Part shown: positions 16,020-23,993 of the stretch, piece by piece | Position numbering within the stretch: the first letter of the stretch is position 1 | Layout: every line of letters begins with the position of its first letter | Source of the DNA: DASYAE01 sp036501535 | GTDB taxonomy: Bacteria; Actinomycetota; Actinomycetes; Streptomycetales; Catenulisporaceae | Direction of reading: 5' to 3' | Assembly (NCBI GenBank): GCA_036501535.1 | Contig: DASYAE010000288.1 | Coordinates: 1-33,379, forward strand | DNA: 33,379 bases | Program-made: the position numbers and the translations under genes | The notes under the pieces: model-generated | Databases searched by the model: none | What the model saw: the letters and a program-made list of their open reading frames with translations, nothing else | Told to the model about the DNA's origin: nothing

Positions 16020-17306
16020 ATGAGTGCGGCTAGTGCGGCGCTAAAAGCGGACGAGGCCAGATTCGCGGCCCTGCGCGCGCAGGGCTTCGTCGGGGTGCCC
16101 GACCGGCGCGGCGGCGTGCCCGGAGTGGTCCGGCTGCTCGGCGCGGTCCAGTTGGACACGATCTCGGTGCTGGCCCGCTCGCAGGAGCTGGTGCCCTTCG
16201 CCCGGCTCGGCCCGATCGGGCGCGAGGCGGTGCACGCCGCGTACTGGACGCACGAGCCCGGCGCCGCGCGCACCTTCGAGTACTGGGCCCACGCCGCGTG
16301 CGTGCTGCCGATCGAGGAATGGCCGACGATGGCGCTGCGCCGCCGCGCCTACCGACAGCGGCGGGACCTGTGGCGCATGGAGGTCCCGCAGGCCACGCTC
16401 GACGGGATCAGGAAGCGGCTGGCCGCGGACGGGCCGCTGACCACGACGGAGCTCGGCGGGGCGCGCAAGACGCCGGGCTGGTGGGACTGGTCCGAGACGA
16501 AGGTCGCGGTGGAGCACCTGCTCTCGTTCGGCGACGTGGTGTGCGTCGAGCGGCGCGGCTGGCGGCGGGTCTACGACCTGGCGGAGCGGGCGGTCCCGGC
16601 CGCGCTGCTGCACGACGGCCTGGACGACCACGCCTGCCGGGTGCGGATGATCGAGCTGGCCGGCCGGGCCCTCGGCGTGGCGACGAAGGCGGACCTGCTC
16701 GACTACTACCGGCTCAAGACGCCGGGGCCGGGGCAGCCCCGGTTCGAGCAGGTGGCCGAGGAGGCCGGGCTGGTGCCGGTCCGGGTCGAGGGCTGGGGCC
16801 GGGCGGCGGGGGCGAACGGCGAGGGCTCGAAGGGGTCTGCCGCGACCGGGTCGTCGCCGACCGCCGCGGACGGCCCGGCCTGGGCCGACCCGGGCGCGCT
16901 GGCCGCGCTGGAGGACCTGGCCGCCGGGCGCAGGCCGGGCGGGCGGCACCGCACGACGCTGCTCTCCCCGTTCGACTCGCTGATCTGGGAGCGCGCCCGC
17001 ACCGAGCGGATCTTCGGGTTCAGCCACCGGCTGGAGGCCTACGTGCCCAAGCCCAAGCGGATACACGGCTACTTCGCGATGCCGCTGCTGCACGGCGGCG
17101 CACTGGTCGGCCGCGCCGATCCGGCGCGCGAGGGGCGCACGCTGATCGGCCGTCAGGTCTCGCTCGCCTCGGCCAAAGCGGTGCGGCCCATGGCGCGGGC
17201 GCTCGCCGAGGCGGCGGCCTGGGTGGGCTGCGACGAGGTGCGCGTGGAGGCGGTGACGCCGCAGCGGCTCGCCGCGCCGTTGCACGCGGCGGTCGGTGCG
17301 CTGTAG
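16020..17306 (+). CDS. YcaQ-family DNA glycosylase-like winged-helix protein
   Basis: This 428-residue protein matches the HTH_42/YcaQ (AlkX) family, whose Escherichia coli member removes alkylated bases and unhooks DNA interstrand crosslinks. The catalytic QxD motif is visible as VQLDTISVLARS (Gln44, Asp46). RRAYRQRRDLWR (about 112-123) and several winged-helix segments follow, with LLSPFDSLIWERAR near 318-331, a conserved block of the family. A Gly/Ser/Ala-rich insert (about 260-290) looks like a flexible linker. Actinobacteria often have several paralogues and some resemble resistance glycosylases of natural-product clusters; none is adjacent here. A -10-like TAGAGT lies eight bases before the ATG, so the transcript may be nearly leaderless. 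Confidence 0.87.
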   Translation: MSAASAALKADEARFAALRAQGFVGVPDRRGGVPGVVRLLGAVQLDTISVLARSQELVPFARLGPIGREAVHAAYWTHEPGAARTFEYWAHAACVLPIEEWPTMALRRRAYRQRRDLWRMEVPQATLDGIRKRLAADGPLTTTELGGARKTPGWWDWSETKVAVEHLLSFGDVVCVERRGWRRVYDLAERAVPAALLHDGLDDHACRVRMIELAGRALGVATKADLLDYYRLKTPGPGQPRFEQVAEEAGLVPVRVEGWGRAAGANGEGSKGSAATGSSPTAADGPAWADPGALAALEDLAAGRRPGGRHRTTLLSPFDSLIWERARTERIFGFSHRLEAYVPKPKRIHGYFAMPLLHGGALVGRADPAREGRTLIGRQVSLASAKAVRPMARALAEAAAWVGCDEVRVEAVTPQRLAAPLHAAVGAL

Positions 17307-17423
17307 CGCCGTGTGGCGGCATCCGATCGCGTGACCGGCTGCTCCGTTTGCGGCGGTCCGGCAACCAGTCGGTAACCGGGGCACTACCAGCCGGAATCCA
17401 CTCAACTCGCCCCTTCCGCGGTC

Positions 17424-17452
17424 TTGCCGAATCACCTACGCCACCGTAACTT
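17424..17452 (+). promoter_or_regulatory. Likely desaturase promoter
   Basis: TTGCCG (17424-17429), a 17-bp spacer and TAACTT (17447-17452) form a plausible promoter about 40 bases before the GTG start of the desaturase. No clear TetR palindrome overlaps it. Confidence 0.4.
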
Positions 17453-17493
17453 TCGGTTCCGTAAGGACTCTCGGCCCACCCTAGGGACCACAT

Positions 17494-18585
17494 GTGACGA
17501 CCCTCGACACCAACAGCACGTCCGGCGCGGTGCCGGCAGCCGGCGCGATCACGCCCGGCGGAACCAAGCGCTCCGACGCCGAACCGGCGCGGGCGCAGAC
17601 AGCGGGCAGCGAAGCGGCGGCGGCCCCGGGGGGCTCCATCGCCGAAGGCGGGGCCGCCAAGGGCAGGGCCGAACTGCGCTGGGGGACGCTCGGCGGGTTG
17701 CGGCAGTCGATCACCGAGCGGTTCGCCATCGGCGTGTTCGTCGTCGTGCCGTTCCTGGCGCTGCTCGCCGCCGTCCCGGTGGCCTGGGGCTGGGGCCTGG
17801 GCTGGCACGACATCGTGATCGCCGTGTTCATGTACGCGATCTCCGGGCACGGCATCACCGTCGGCTACCACCGCTACTTCACGCACCTCTCGTTCAAGGT
17901 CGCACGGCCGTTGCGGATCGCGCTGGCCGTCGCCGGCTCGCTCGCCGTGGAGGGCCCCGTGATCCGCTGGGTGGCCGACCACCGGCGGCACCACCGCTAC
18001 TCCGACAAGGAGGGCGACCCGCACTCGCCGTGGCGGTTCGGCCGGACGGTGCCGGCGCTGACCAAGGGCCTGCTGTTCGCGCACATCGGGTGGCTTTTCG
18101 ACGGCGAGCAGACCGACCAGCGGCAGTACGTGCCCGACCTGCTCAGGGACCCGGCGATCCGGCGCGTCTCGAAGGCGTTCATCTACCTGGTGATCGCCTC
18201 CTGCGCCTTCCCGCCGCTGGTCGGCGGGCTGTGGTCGTGGTCCTGGCAGGGCGCGGCGACCGCGTTCTTCTGGGGCACCCTGGTGCGGATCGCGGTGCTG
18301 CACCACACCACCTGGTCGATCAACTCGATCTGCCACGCGGTCGGCGAGCGGCCGTTCAAGTCCCGGGACAGGTCCGGCAACGTGTGGTGGCTCGCGGTCC
18401 TCTCCATGGGCGAGTCGTGGCACAACCTGCACCACGCCGACCCGACCTCGGCGCGGCACGGCGTGCTGCGCGGCCAGGTGGACTCCAGCGCCCGGATCAT
18501 CTGGGTGTTCGAGAAGCTCGGCTGGGCCTGGGACGTGCGGTGGCCGTCGGCGGCCCGGGTGGCCGGCCGGCGGAGTACGGCATGA
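17494..18585 (+). CDS. Membrane acyl-CoA (delta-9 type) fatty acid desaturase
   Basis: This 363-residue membrane di-iron enzyme introduces a double bond into acyl chains using O2 and electrons from a reductase. The three histidine boxes are present: HRYFTH (126-131), HRRHH (163-167) and HNLHH (310-314). Four transmembrane helices can be placed around them. The first 60 or so residues are a Gly/Ala/Pro-rich, probably disordered extension. GTG 17494 follows AGGGA. The TetR gene starts eight bases after this gene ends, so they probably form an operon in which the TetR protein adjusts membrane unsaturation. A ferredoxin or reductase partner is not in the window. Confidence 0.93.
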   Translation: MTTLDTNSTSGAVPAAGAITPGGTKRSDAEPARAQTAGSEAAAAPGGSIAEGGAAKGRAELRWGTLGGLRQSITERFAIGVFVVVPFLALLAAVPVAWGWGLGWHDIVIAVFMYAISGHGITVGYHRYFTHLSFKVARPLRIALAVAGSLAVEGPVIRWVADHRRHHRYSDKEGDPHSPWRFGRTVPALTKGLLFAHIGWLFDGEQTDQRQYVPDLLRDPAIRRVSKAFIYLVIASCAFPPLVGGLWSWSWQGAATAFFWGTLVRIAVLHHTTWSINSICHAVGERPFKSRDRSGNVWWLAVLSMGESWHNLHHADPTSARHGVLRGQVDSSARIIWVFEKLGWAWDVRWPSAARVAGRRSTA

Positions 18586-18592
18586 TGAGTGA

Positions 18593-19276
18593 GTGAGTTC
18601 CCAGGCGCACGGTAATCAAAGGCATGAGCTCCAGCAGTCCGGGACACCCCACACCACCGCGCACCGCACCCGGATGACGGGTGAGGAGCGCCGCGAGCAG
18701 CTGGTCGAGATCGGCCGGGCGCTGTTCGCCGAGCGGGGCTACGACGGGACCAGCGTGGAGGAGATCGCGGCCAAGGCGGGCGTGTCCAAACCGGTGGTGT
18801 ACGAGCACTTCGGCGGCAAGGAGGGGCTGTACGCCGTCGTGATCGACCGGGAGATGCGCACGCTGCTGGACATGGTCACCTCCGCGCTGACCGCCGGGCA
18901 TCCGCGCGAGCTGACCGAACAGGCCGCGCTCGCCCTGCTGGACTACGTCGAGCTGCACAGCGACGGGTTCCGGATCCTGGTGCGCGACTCGCCGGTGGCC
19001 CAGTCCACCGGCAACTTCGCGTCGCTGATCAGCGACATCGCCACGCGGGTGGAGCACATCCTGGGCCGGGAGTTCTCCCGGCGCGGGTACGATCCGGCGC
19101 TGGCCGCGATGTACGCGCAGATGCTCGTGGGCATGGTGGCGCTGACCGGCCAGTGGTGGCTGGACGCGCAGCACCCGAGCAAGGACGAGGTGGCCGCGCA
19201 CCTGGTGAACCTGGCGTGGAACGGGCTGGCCGCGCTGGAGCAGGGGCCGCGGCTGCTGACCCGCAAGCGGACCTGA
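18593..19276 (+). CDS. TetR-family regulator linked to the desaturase
   Basis: Its 227 residues include a TetR helix-turn-helix in TSVEEIAAKAGVSKPVVYEHFGGKE (about 54-78). A ligand domain follows, with ILVRDSPVAQSTGNFASLISD and GMVALTGQWWLD, sequence I recall as conserved in orthologues beside desaturase genes in other actinobacteria. The first start is GTG 18593, with no good ribosome binding site; ATG 18674 (MTGEERREQL) is where conservation seems to begin and could be the true start. The likely role is control of fatty-acid desaturation or lipid metabolism. The gene ends in a 15-bp tandem repeat region. Confidence 0.87.
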   Translation: MSSQAHGNQRHELQQSGTPHTTAHRTRMTGEERREQLVEIGRALFAERGYDGTSVEEIAAKAGVSKPVVYEHFGGKEGLYAVVIDREMRTLLDMVTSALTAGHPRELTEQAALALLDYVELHSDGFRILVRDSPVAQSTGNFASLISDIATRVEHILGREFSRRGYDPALAAMYAQMLVGMVALTGQWWLDAQHPSKDEVAAHLVNLAWNGLAALEQGPRLLTRKRT

Positions 19277-19277
19277 C

Positions 19278-19322
19278 CGGCTGTCAGCTGATCGGCTGTC
19301 AGCTGATCAGCTGCCAGCTAAC
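19278..19322. repeat. 15-bp tandem repeat in a convergent intergenic region
   Basis: The unit cggctgtcagctgat occurs twice exactly (19278-19292, 19293-19307), followed by a third, diverged copy (19308-19322, 11 of 15 matches). The copies contain CAGCTG, and cagctgatcagctg (19300-19313) is a perfect palindrome. It fills the gap between the converging tetR and tam genes and may serve as a bidirectional terminator. Confidence 0.8.
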
Positions 19323-19328
19323 GCAGTG

Positions 19329-20141
19329 TCAGGCGACGCGTGCGACGGCGAACAGCCGGCGGTAGGGCAGGATCTGCACGATGCGGCCGGCGTGCTCGGT
19401 CGCGGGGTAGGCCTCGCGCAGCGCGGCGGCGTACTCGGCTGTGAAGGCCTTCGCATCGGGCGTCTCCGCGCCGCCGAGCTCGACCAGGACGGGGCGCAGC
19501 GCGGTCGAGGAGACGAAGTCGAACACGCCGTCCTCGCCGTCCACGACGTAGTGGTAAGTGGTCTCCCACACGTCGGCGTCCGCGGCGGCGTCGGTCAGCA
19601 CGCGCAGATACTCGGCGGGCTCGTGTGAGGCGGGACGGTACTGGGCGCCGGTGAAACGGTCGCGCCAGCGCGCCGTGCGCTGCAGATCGCCGAGCAGCGT
19701 GTGGCTCGGCGCGCCGAAGTTGCCGGGCACGCCGAAGGCGAACCAGCCGCCGGGCGAGACCTGGCGCAGCAGCTGCGGCAGCAGCTCGAGGTGGCCGGGC
19801 ACCCATTGCAGCGTCGCGTTGGTGATCAGCACGTCCACCGGGTCCGCGGCGCGCCACTCGCGCAGGTCGGCGCGGGTGAACTCGAGCCGGCCGGGCCGGG
19901 CCCGGCGGGCGGCGGCCGCGACCATCTCGGCCGAGTTGTCGACGCCGAGCACGCGCGCGCAGGGCCAGCGGTCGGCCAGCAGCTCGGTGGCGTTGCCCGG
20001 GCCGCAGCCGAGGTCGACCACGCGGCCCGGCGCCTCCGCGCCGACCTGGGCGAGCAGGTCGGCGAAGGGGCGGGCGCGCTGGCCGGCGTAGCGCAGGTAG
20101 CGGTCCGGCTCCCAGCTCGTGGACTGTGCGGGCGTGCTCAT
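19329..20141 (-). CDS. tam: Trans-aconitate 2-methyltransferase
   Basis: This 270-residue class I SAM methyltransferase should methylate trans-aconitate, a spontaneous product of cis-aconitate that inhibits aconitase. The SAM site is RVVDLGCGPGNATELL (40-55). LGVDNSAEM follows, then ITNATLQWVPGH, typical of the Tam family, and the C-terminus has LPYRRLFAVARVA. The frame is open 16 codons farther upstream, but ATG 20141 matches the family start and has GGGGGT upstream. It is divergent from a MarR-type regulator, the same arrangement as tam-tamR in Streptomyces coelicolor, where TamR responds to citrate and aconitate and links this step to oxidative stress. Confidence 0.92.
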   Translation of the reverse strand: MSTPAQSTSWEPDRYLRYAGQRARPFADLLAQVGAEAPGRVVDLGCGPGNATELLADRWPCARVLGVDNSAEMVAAAARRARPGRLEFTRADLREWRAADPVDVLITNATLQWVPGHLELLPQLLRQVSPGGWFAFGVPGNFGAPSHTLLGDLQRTARWRDRFTGAQYRPASHEPAEYLRVLTDAAADADVWETTYHYVVDGEDGVFDFVSSTALRPVLVELGGAETPDAKAFTAEYAAALREAYPATEHAGRIVQILPYRRLFAVARVA

Positions 20142-20187
20142 GGCCTGCGACCCCCGTGATCTCGGCGGCGGAACGGCGGACGGCCCC

Positions 20188-20246
20188 ATCCTGGCGGCCT
20201 AGTATCTCGATGTCAAGATACTTGGCGTCAAGTGTCTTGATAGACT
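20188..20246. promoter_or_regulatory. tam-tamR divergent operators and promoters
   Basis: The region holds overlapping palindromes: TATCTCGATGTCAAGATA (20203-20220, 14 of 18 symmetric), ACTTGGCGTCAAGT (20220-20233) and TCAAG-tgt-CTTGA (20228-20240). GTCAAG-N3-CTTG occurs twice with a 15-bp period (20212 and 20227). On the minus strand TTGACA (20211-20216) with a 17-bp spacer and CAGGAT (20188-20193) is a tam promoter; on the plus strand TAGACT (20241-20246) is a -10 for the regulator. A MarR-type dimer bound here would block both. Confidence 0.75.
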
Positions 20247-20300
20247 GTGCGGGAGGTGTCCGGAGTGCGGCCCGGCAGCGGTGCCGCGCGGCGAGGACAG

Positions 20301-20864
20301 GTGATCGGCAGGGGTGAGCAGAGAGTGGCGCGAGGCGGCGGTGACGAGGCGGGGCGGGCGGGCGCGCAGGCCCCGCAGGACGAGGTCGACCGCTTGGTGG
20401 CCGCCTGGCGCCGGGAGCGGCCGGACCTGGACGTGCAGCCGCTGGAGGTGCTCAGCCGGATCACCCGGCTGGCCCGCCACCTCGACCGGGCCCGGCGCAC
20501 CGCGTTCGCCGAGCACGGGCTGGAGCTGTGGGAGTTCGACGTGCTCTCCGCGCTGCGCCGGGCCGGCGCGCCCTACCAGCTCTCCCCCGGCCAGCTGCTG
20601 ACCCAGACCCTGGTCACCTCCGGCACCATGACCAACCGGATCGACCGGCTGGCCGCCAAGGGCCTGGTGGTGCGCGGCCCGGACCCGGCCGACCGGCGCG
20701 GCGTGCTGGTCCGGCTCACCGACGCCGGCCGCGAGCTGGCCGACGACTCGCTGGCCGGCCTGCTGAAGAACGAGCGCGAACTGCTCGCCGCGCTGCCCGC
20801 CGACCGGCTCTGCACGCTGGCCGACCTCCTGCGCACCCTGACGCTCCCGTTCGACTCGGCCTGA
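20301..20864 (+). CDS. tamR: MarR-family regulator, TamR-like
   Basis: This roughly 187-residue protein has a MarR winged helix: a dimerisation helix (DEVDRLVAAWRRERPDLDVQPLEVLSR, broken here by helices), ELWEFDVLSALRRAG, the recognition region TSGTMTNRIDRLAAKGLV, and the wing DPADRRGVLVRLT. It lies divergent to tam over repeated palindromes, as TamR does in Streptomyces coelicolor. Family knowledge suggests that citrate, isocitrate or aconitates release it from DNA. The upstream GTG 20247 is rejected because it abuts a -10 box. GTG 20301 has a GAGGA upstream; GTG 20325 is also possible, since conservation begins only after about 20 residues. Confidence 0.88.
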   Translation: MIGRGEQRVARGGGDEAGRAGAQAPQDEVDRLVAAWRRERPDLDVQPLEVLSRITRLARHLDRARRTAFAEHGLELWEFDVLSALRRAGAPYQLSPGQLLTQTLVTSGTMTNRIDRLAAKGLVVRGPDPADRRGVLVRLTDAGRELADDSLAGLLKNERELLAALPADRLCTLADLLRTLTLPFDSA

Positions 20865-21153
20865 GCGGGCCCGCGGGCGCCGGGAAATCCGTTTGCGCGC
20901 CTCGCGACCGGGCTGACAGGATCCACCGAGGCGCGCACGACCGTCCGCGCCTGTGCTCGGATTCTTCGAAGAGAGTGACGCCCCGTGGCAGCGCACCCGA
21001 CCGTCTTCCGCCGGGCCGCACGTCATAGCGCGTAGCGCAGTGTTTACAGGCACCGTGTAAAGGCGCTGCGTTCGCGCACAGCGCAACGTCCTTCACGGCC
21101 CTTCGGCGGCAGGCATCCGTTCCTGCATTTCCGCACCGACCACAGGGATCACC
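20865..21153. other. Intergenic region with an AT-rich inverted repeat
   Basis: No gene is convincing here. TTTACA (21043-21048) and TGTAAA (21056-21061) form an inverted repeat with a 7-base gap, enclosed by a second pair, CGCAG and CTGCG, so it could be an operator or a hairpin. A 17-codon GTG frame at 20975-21028 is unsupported. The region should hold the promoter of the following acetyltransferase gene. Confidence 0.4.
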
Positions 21154-21954
21154 GTGAACATCAGTACTCTGCCGAGCATGATCCAGGACTCCGTGCGCGC
21201 CGGCGTGCTCGCCAACGCCTCGGCCGTCCGGATCGGGCCCTTCATCGTGAGGTACGACGCCGGCTGGAGCAGCCGGTACGCCAACTACGCCGTCCCGGAC
21301 CGGGCCGCCCGGCCGACCGCCGCCGACGTCGGGGCGCTGATCGAGCACTTCCGCGGCCTCGACCGGATCCCCCGGCTCGAGTTCCAGCCCGCCGACGCGC
21401 CCGCGGTCGAGCCGGCGCTGCTCGCCGCGGGCTTCGTCGAGGAGGACCGGGCACCGGTGATGGTCTGCCGGCCCGGGGATCCCGCCGGACCGGCCGGCGG
21501 CACGCCGGTGCCGGCGCCCTACATCGAAGGAATCGAGCTTCGCGCGACGACCGATGACGCCGACCTGCGGCAGGCGGCGATGGTGCAACACGTCGCCTAC
21601 GGCGAAGAAGGCGAATTCGGGGAAGGGGAGATCGACTGGCTGCGCGTGACCGCGCGGCGCGGCGGTGTCGTCGTCGTGGCGACCGCCGTCGGTGCGCAGG
21701 GCGCCGGCGCGGTCGGGGCCGGGGTCTGCTCGCCACTGCGCGGGGGGATCAGCGAGATGACCGGGGTGGCGGTCGCGCAGCCGTGGCGGCATCGGGGAAT
21801 CGGCGCCGCGCTGGCCGCGTGCCTGACGAGCGAGGCCTTCGCCCGCGGCGCCGGCACCGTCTGGCTGGAGCCGGCGAACGGCGAGGTCGAGCGGATGTAC
21901 GCGCGGATCGGGTTCCGCACGGTCGCCGAGAAGCTCAACATCGCGCTGCCTTAG
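21154..21954 (+). CDS. GNAT-family N-acetyltransferase
   Basis: This 266-residue protein has a C-terminal GNAT fold (about 130-266). The acetyl-CoA loop is QPWRHRGIGAAL (motif A, Q/RxxGxG/A), preceded by the strand GGISEMTGVAV and followed by GTVWLEPANGEVERMYARIGFR, the usual motif B. The N-terminal half (about 20-125) resembles a degenerate second GNAT-like domain, a common two-lobed arrangement, with LEFQPADAPAVEPALLAAGF recalling its last strands. GTG 21154 follows AGGGATCACC; ATG 21178 is an alternative. The acceptor substrate is unknown. No operon partner is visible. Confidence 0.85.
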   Translation: MNISTLPSMIQDSVRAGVLANASAVRIGPFIVRYDAGWSSRYANYAVPDRAARPTAADVGALIEHFRGLDRIPRLEFQPADAPAVEPALLAAGFVEEDRAPVMVCRPGDPAGPAGGTPVPAPYIEGIELRATTDDADLRQAAMVQHVAYGEEGEFGEGEIDWLRVTARRGGVVVVATAVGAQGAGAVGAGVCSPLRGGISEMTGVAVAQPWRHRGIGAALAACLTSEAFARGAGTVWLEPANGEVERMYARIGFRTVAEKLNIALP

Positions 21955-21967
21955 CCCAGACGCGCCG

Positions 21968-23782
21968 CTACTGCAGCAACGCTGCCGACAGCAGGGCGCG
22001 CAGCAGCGGCGCGGCCGGGGCGGGCGGCCGGGAGATCGAGTCCAGCAGGATCGAGACGACCCACTCGGAGCGGTCCGGGGCGGTGGCGCCCAAGGCGAGC
22101 ACGCCGGTGTAGCCGGCCGAGGCCAGCCGGGCGGCGTCGGGGGCCAGGCCCTCCTCGGCCGCCCCGGCGGAAAGGTCGAGCCAGCCGCCCGCCCGCAGCA
22201 TCTCCTCGCCGAGGCCGGACAGCAGCTCCGGGCCGACCGGCGGGGCGGCGAACTCGAACACCGCCGAGCCGGCCAGCGGCTCCTCGTCGGCCTCGAGCGC
22301 TGATTCGGCCGGGGTGCGGTAGACCACGTGCCGGGTTATCTCGAGCCGGCCGCCGGGCTCCGGGCGCAGGTAGATGTACCAGGACGCCGAGTCCAGGCCG
22401 CGGGCCACCACGTCGGCGACCGCCTCGACCCGGTCGAGCAGCGGGGTCTTGCTGGGCTTCGCGCCGTCCTCGCCGGCGCCGTGGGCCAGCGCGTCCAGGG
22501 CGCTGAAGGCCTCGGTGAGCAGTATCTCGACCCGTATGCCGGAGCTGCGGCCGCGGAACGTGCGCCGGTCGGTCACCAGTCCGCCCGCCGTGACGTGCGG
22601 GCCGACCATCGAGGACTCGGGCGCGGCGGTGCGCGGGTCGAGCACGGCGACCGCGCCGTGCTGGCCCTGCCCGGTCGCCACGATCAGCGCCGCGTCCGGC
22701 GGCTGGCCGCGCCCGGCGATCACCGGGTGCAGCGAGCGCGAGCGCTTGGCCCGGTACTGCGCCGCGTCGGCCAGCCGGAAGAGCCGGTCGCGGGTGGTCA
22801 CGTCGCCGACCCGGTCCCCGGTCGAGGCGACCCCGCAGGCCACGCCCTCGCCGCCGCGCACCCGCAGGGCCAGGTTGCACAGCTCCTCGGCGACCTGCAC
22901 CGCGTCCTCCGCGCCGTAGCCCTCGATCAGGACGCAGAACTCGTCGCCGCCGAGCCGCGCGGCCAGCGAGCCGGGCAGCATCGCCGCGGCCGCCGACATC
23001 GCCCCGGCCAGCTGCACCAGCAGCGCGTCGCCGTGGTCGTGCCCGTGCCCGTCGTTCATCCGCTTCAGGCCGTTGACGTCGCAGACGATGAGCGAGACCA
23101 CGGTGCCGTCCGCGGTGTGCCGGTCGATCGCCCGGTCCAGCCGCTCGTCGAAGGCGCGCCGGTTGGCCAGGCCGGTCAGCTGGTCGGTGTAGGCCAGCCG
23201 CTCGATCTGCCGCATGTGGTCGGCCTTGGCCAGCCCCGCGGCGATCTGCGCGGTCAGCGCTGCGGCGAAGTCCATGTCGTCGCGGTCGTACTCGGGCTGG
23301 TCCGCGGTGCGGGCGGCGAACAGCTCGCCCCAGGTCTTGTTGTCGAACACGATCGGGGCGATCAGCGCGCAGTGCCGGCCGCGCTTGCGCAGCATCTCCA
23401 CCCGCTTGGGGTCGCCGTGCTTGTCGTCGGCGACCTGGATCCACGGGCCGAGGTCGTCCTCGCTGAGCAGGATCGCCGGGAAGTCGGAGACCGGGTAGGA
23501 CTCGTCCCGCGGGAAGGCCGCCTCGCCGGGCACCAGCCGGCCGTGGTTGGCCCGCACCCGCAGCCGGCCGCTGGCCCGCTCCCACTCCGAGATGGAGGCG
23601 ACCGCGGCGCGCAGGTCGCGCTGGGTCTCCCGGGCGGCGATCCGGATGACGTCCTCGACCGAGTGGGCCGCGGACATCGACTTGGCGAACCGGGTCAGCG
23701 CGCGCAGCCGCGCGGCGGCATAGGCCTCACTGCCTGGCCTTGCCGCCTTGATGCCGTCGTGCGCTGCTGCGACCGGACTCAC
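21968..23782 (-). CDS. GAF-GGDEF protein, putative diguanylate cyclase
   Basis: This 604-residue protein has an N-terminal GAF-like sensor (about 40-188) and a GGDEF domain (about 190-350), joined by the typical LAYTDQLTGLANRRAFDERL. The active-site loop RLGGDEF (276-282) is intact, so synthesis of cyclic di-GMP from GTP is plausible. The inhibitory I-site RxxD is absent: LPGS occupies 269-272. The C-terminal 220 residues have no domain I can name with certainty but resemble a second, diverged GAF. There is no transmembrane segment or EAL domain. GTG 23782 has AGG close upstream. In streptomycetes cyclic di-GMP controls development through BldD. Confidence 0.88.
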   Translation of the reverse strand: MSPVAAAHDGIKAARPGSEAYAAARLRALTRFAKSMSAAHSVEDVIRIAARETQRDLRAAVASISEWERASGRLRVRANHGRLVPGEAAFPRDESYPVSDFPAILLSEDDLGPWIQVADDKHGDPKRVEMLRKRGRHCALIAPIVFDNKTWGELFAARTADQPEYDRDDMDFAAALTAQIAAGLAKADHMRQIERLAYTDQLTGLANRRAFDERLDRAIDRHTADGTVVSLIVCDVNGLKRMNDGHGHDHGDALLVQLAGAMSAAAAMLPGSLAARLGGDEFCVLIEGYGAEDAVQVAEELCNLALRVRGGEGVACGVASTGDRVGDVTTRDRLFRLADAAQYRAKRSRSLHPVIAGRGQPPDAALIVATGQGQHGAVAVLDPRTAAPESSMVGPHVTAGGLVTDRRTFRGRSSGIRVEILLTEAFSALDALAHGAGEDGAKPSKTPLLDRVEAVADVVARGLDSASWYIYLRPEPGGRLEITRHVVYRTPAESALEADEEPLAGSAVFEFAAPPVGPELLSGLGEEMLRAGGWLDLSAGAAEEGLAPDAARLASAGYTGVLALGATAPDRSEWVVSILLDSISRPPAPAAPLLRALLSAALLQ

Positions 23783-23993
23783 CTGCCTGCGCTAGGGGGA
23801 GACTGCGCCAAAACCGGATCGAGCCTGCCCGGAACCGACCCGTGCACGCTCGGGGCCGCGCCTGCGGCGGCGCCGCCCTCCCGCGTACGGACACTGCCAC
23901 ACTACTGCCGCCGGCGGCCGGAACGCTGCGGATCCGCCCACGCTGCGCGAACGGACCGGCCGCCCGGCCCCAATCCCCACCCCTGTGCGCAGG

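Noticed and set aside
17020..18459. Long minus-strand open frame opposite the YcaQ-like and desaturase genes
   Set aside because: It crosses two genes with intact catalytic motifs on the other strand; GC-rich codon bias creates such frames.
20247..20300. Upstream GTG start for the TamR-like gene
   Set aside because: It immediately follows a -10 box, so it would precede the expected transcription start.
20975..21028. 17-codon leader peptide before the acetyltransferase gene
   Set aside because: It has a weak GTG start, no close coupling to the downstream gene and no attenuator-like codon run.
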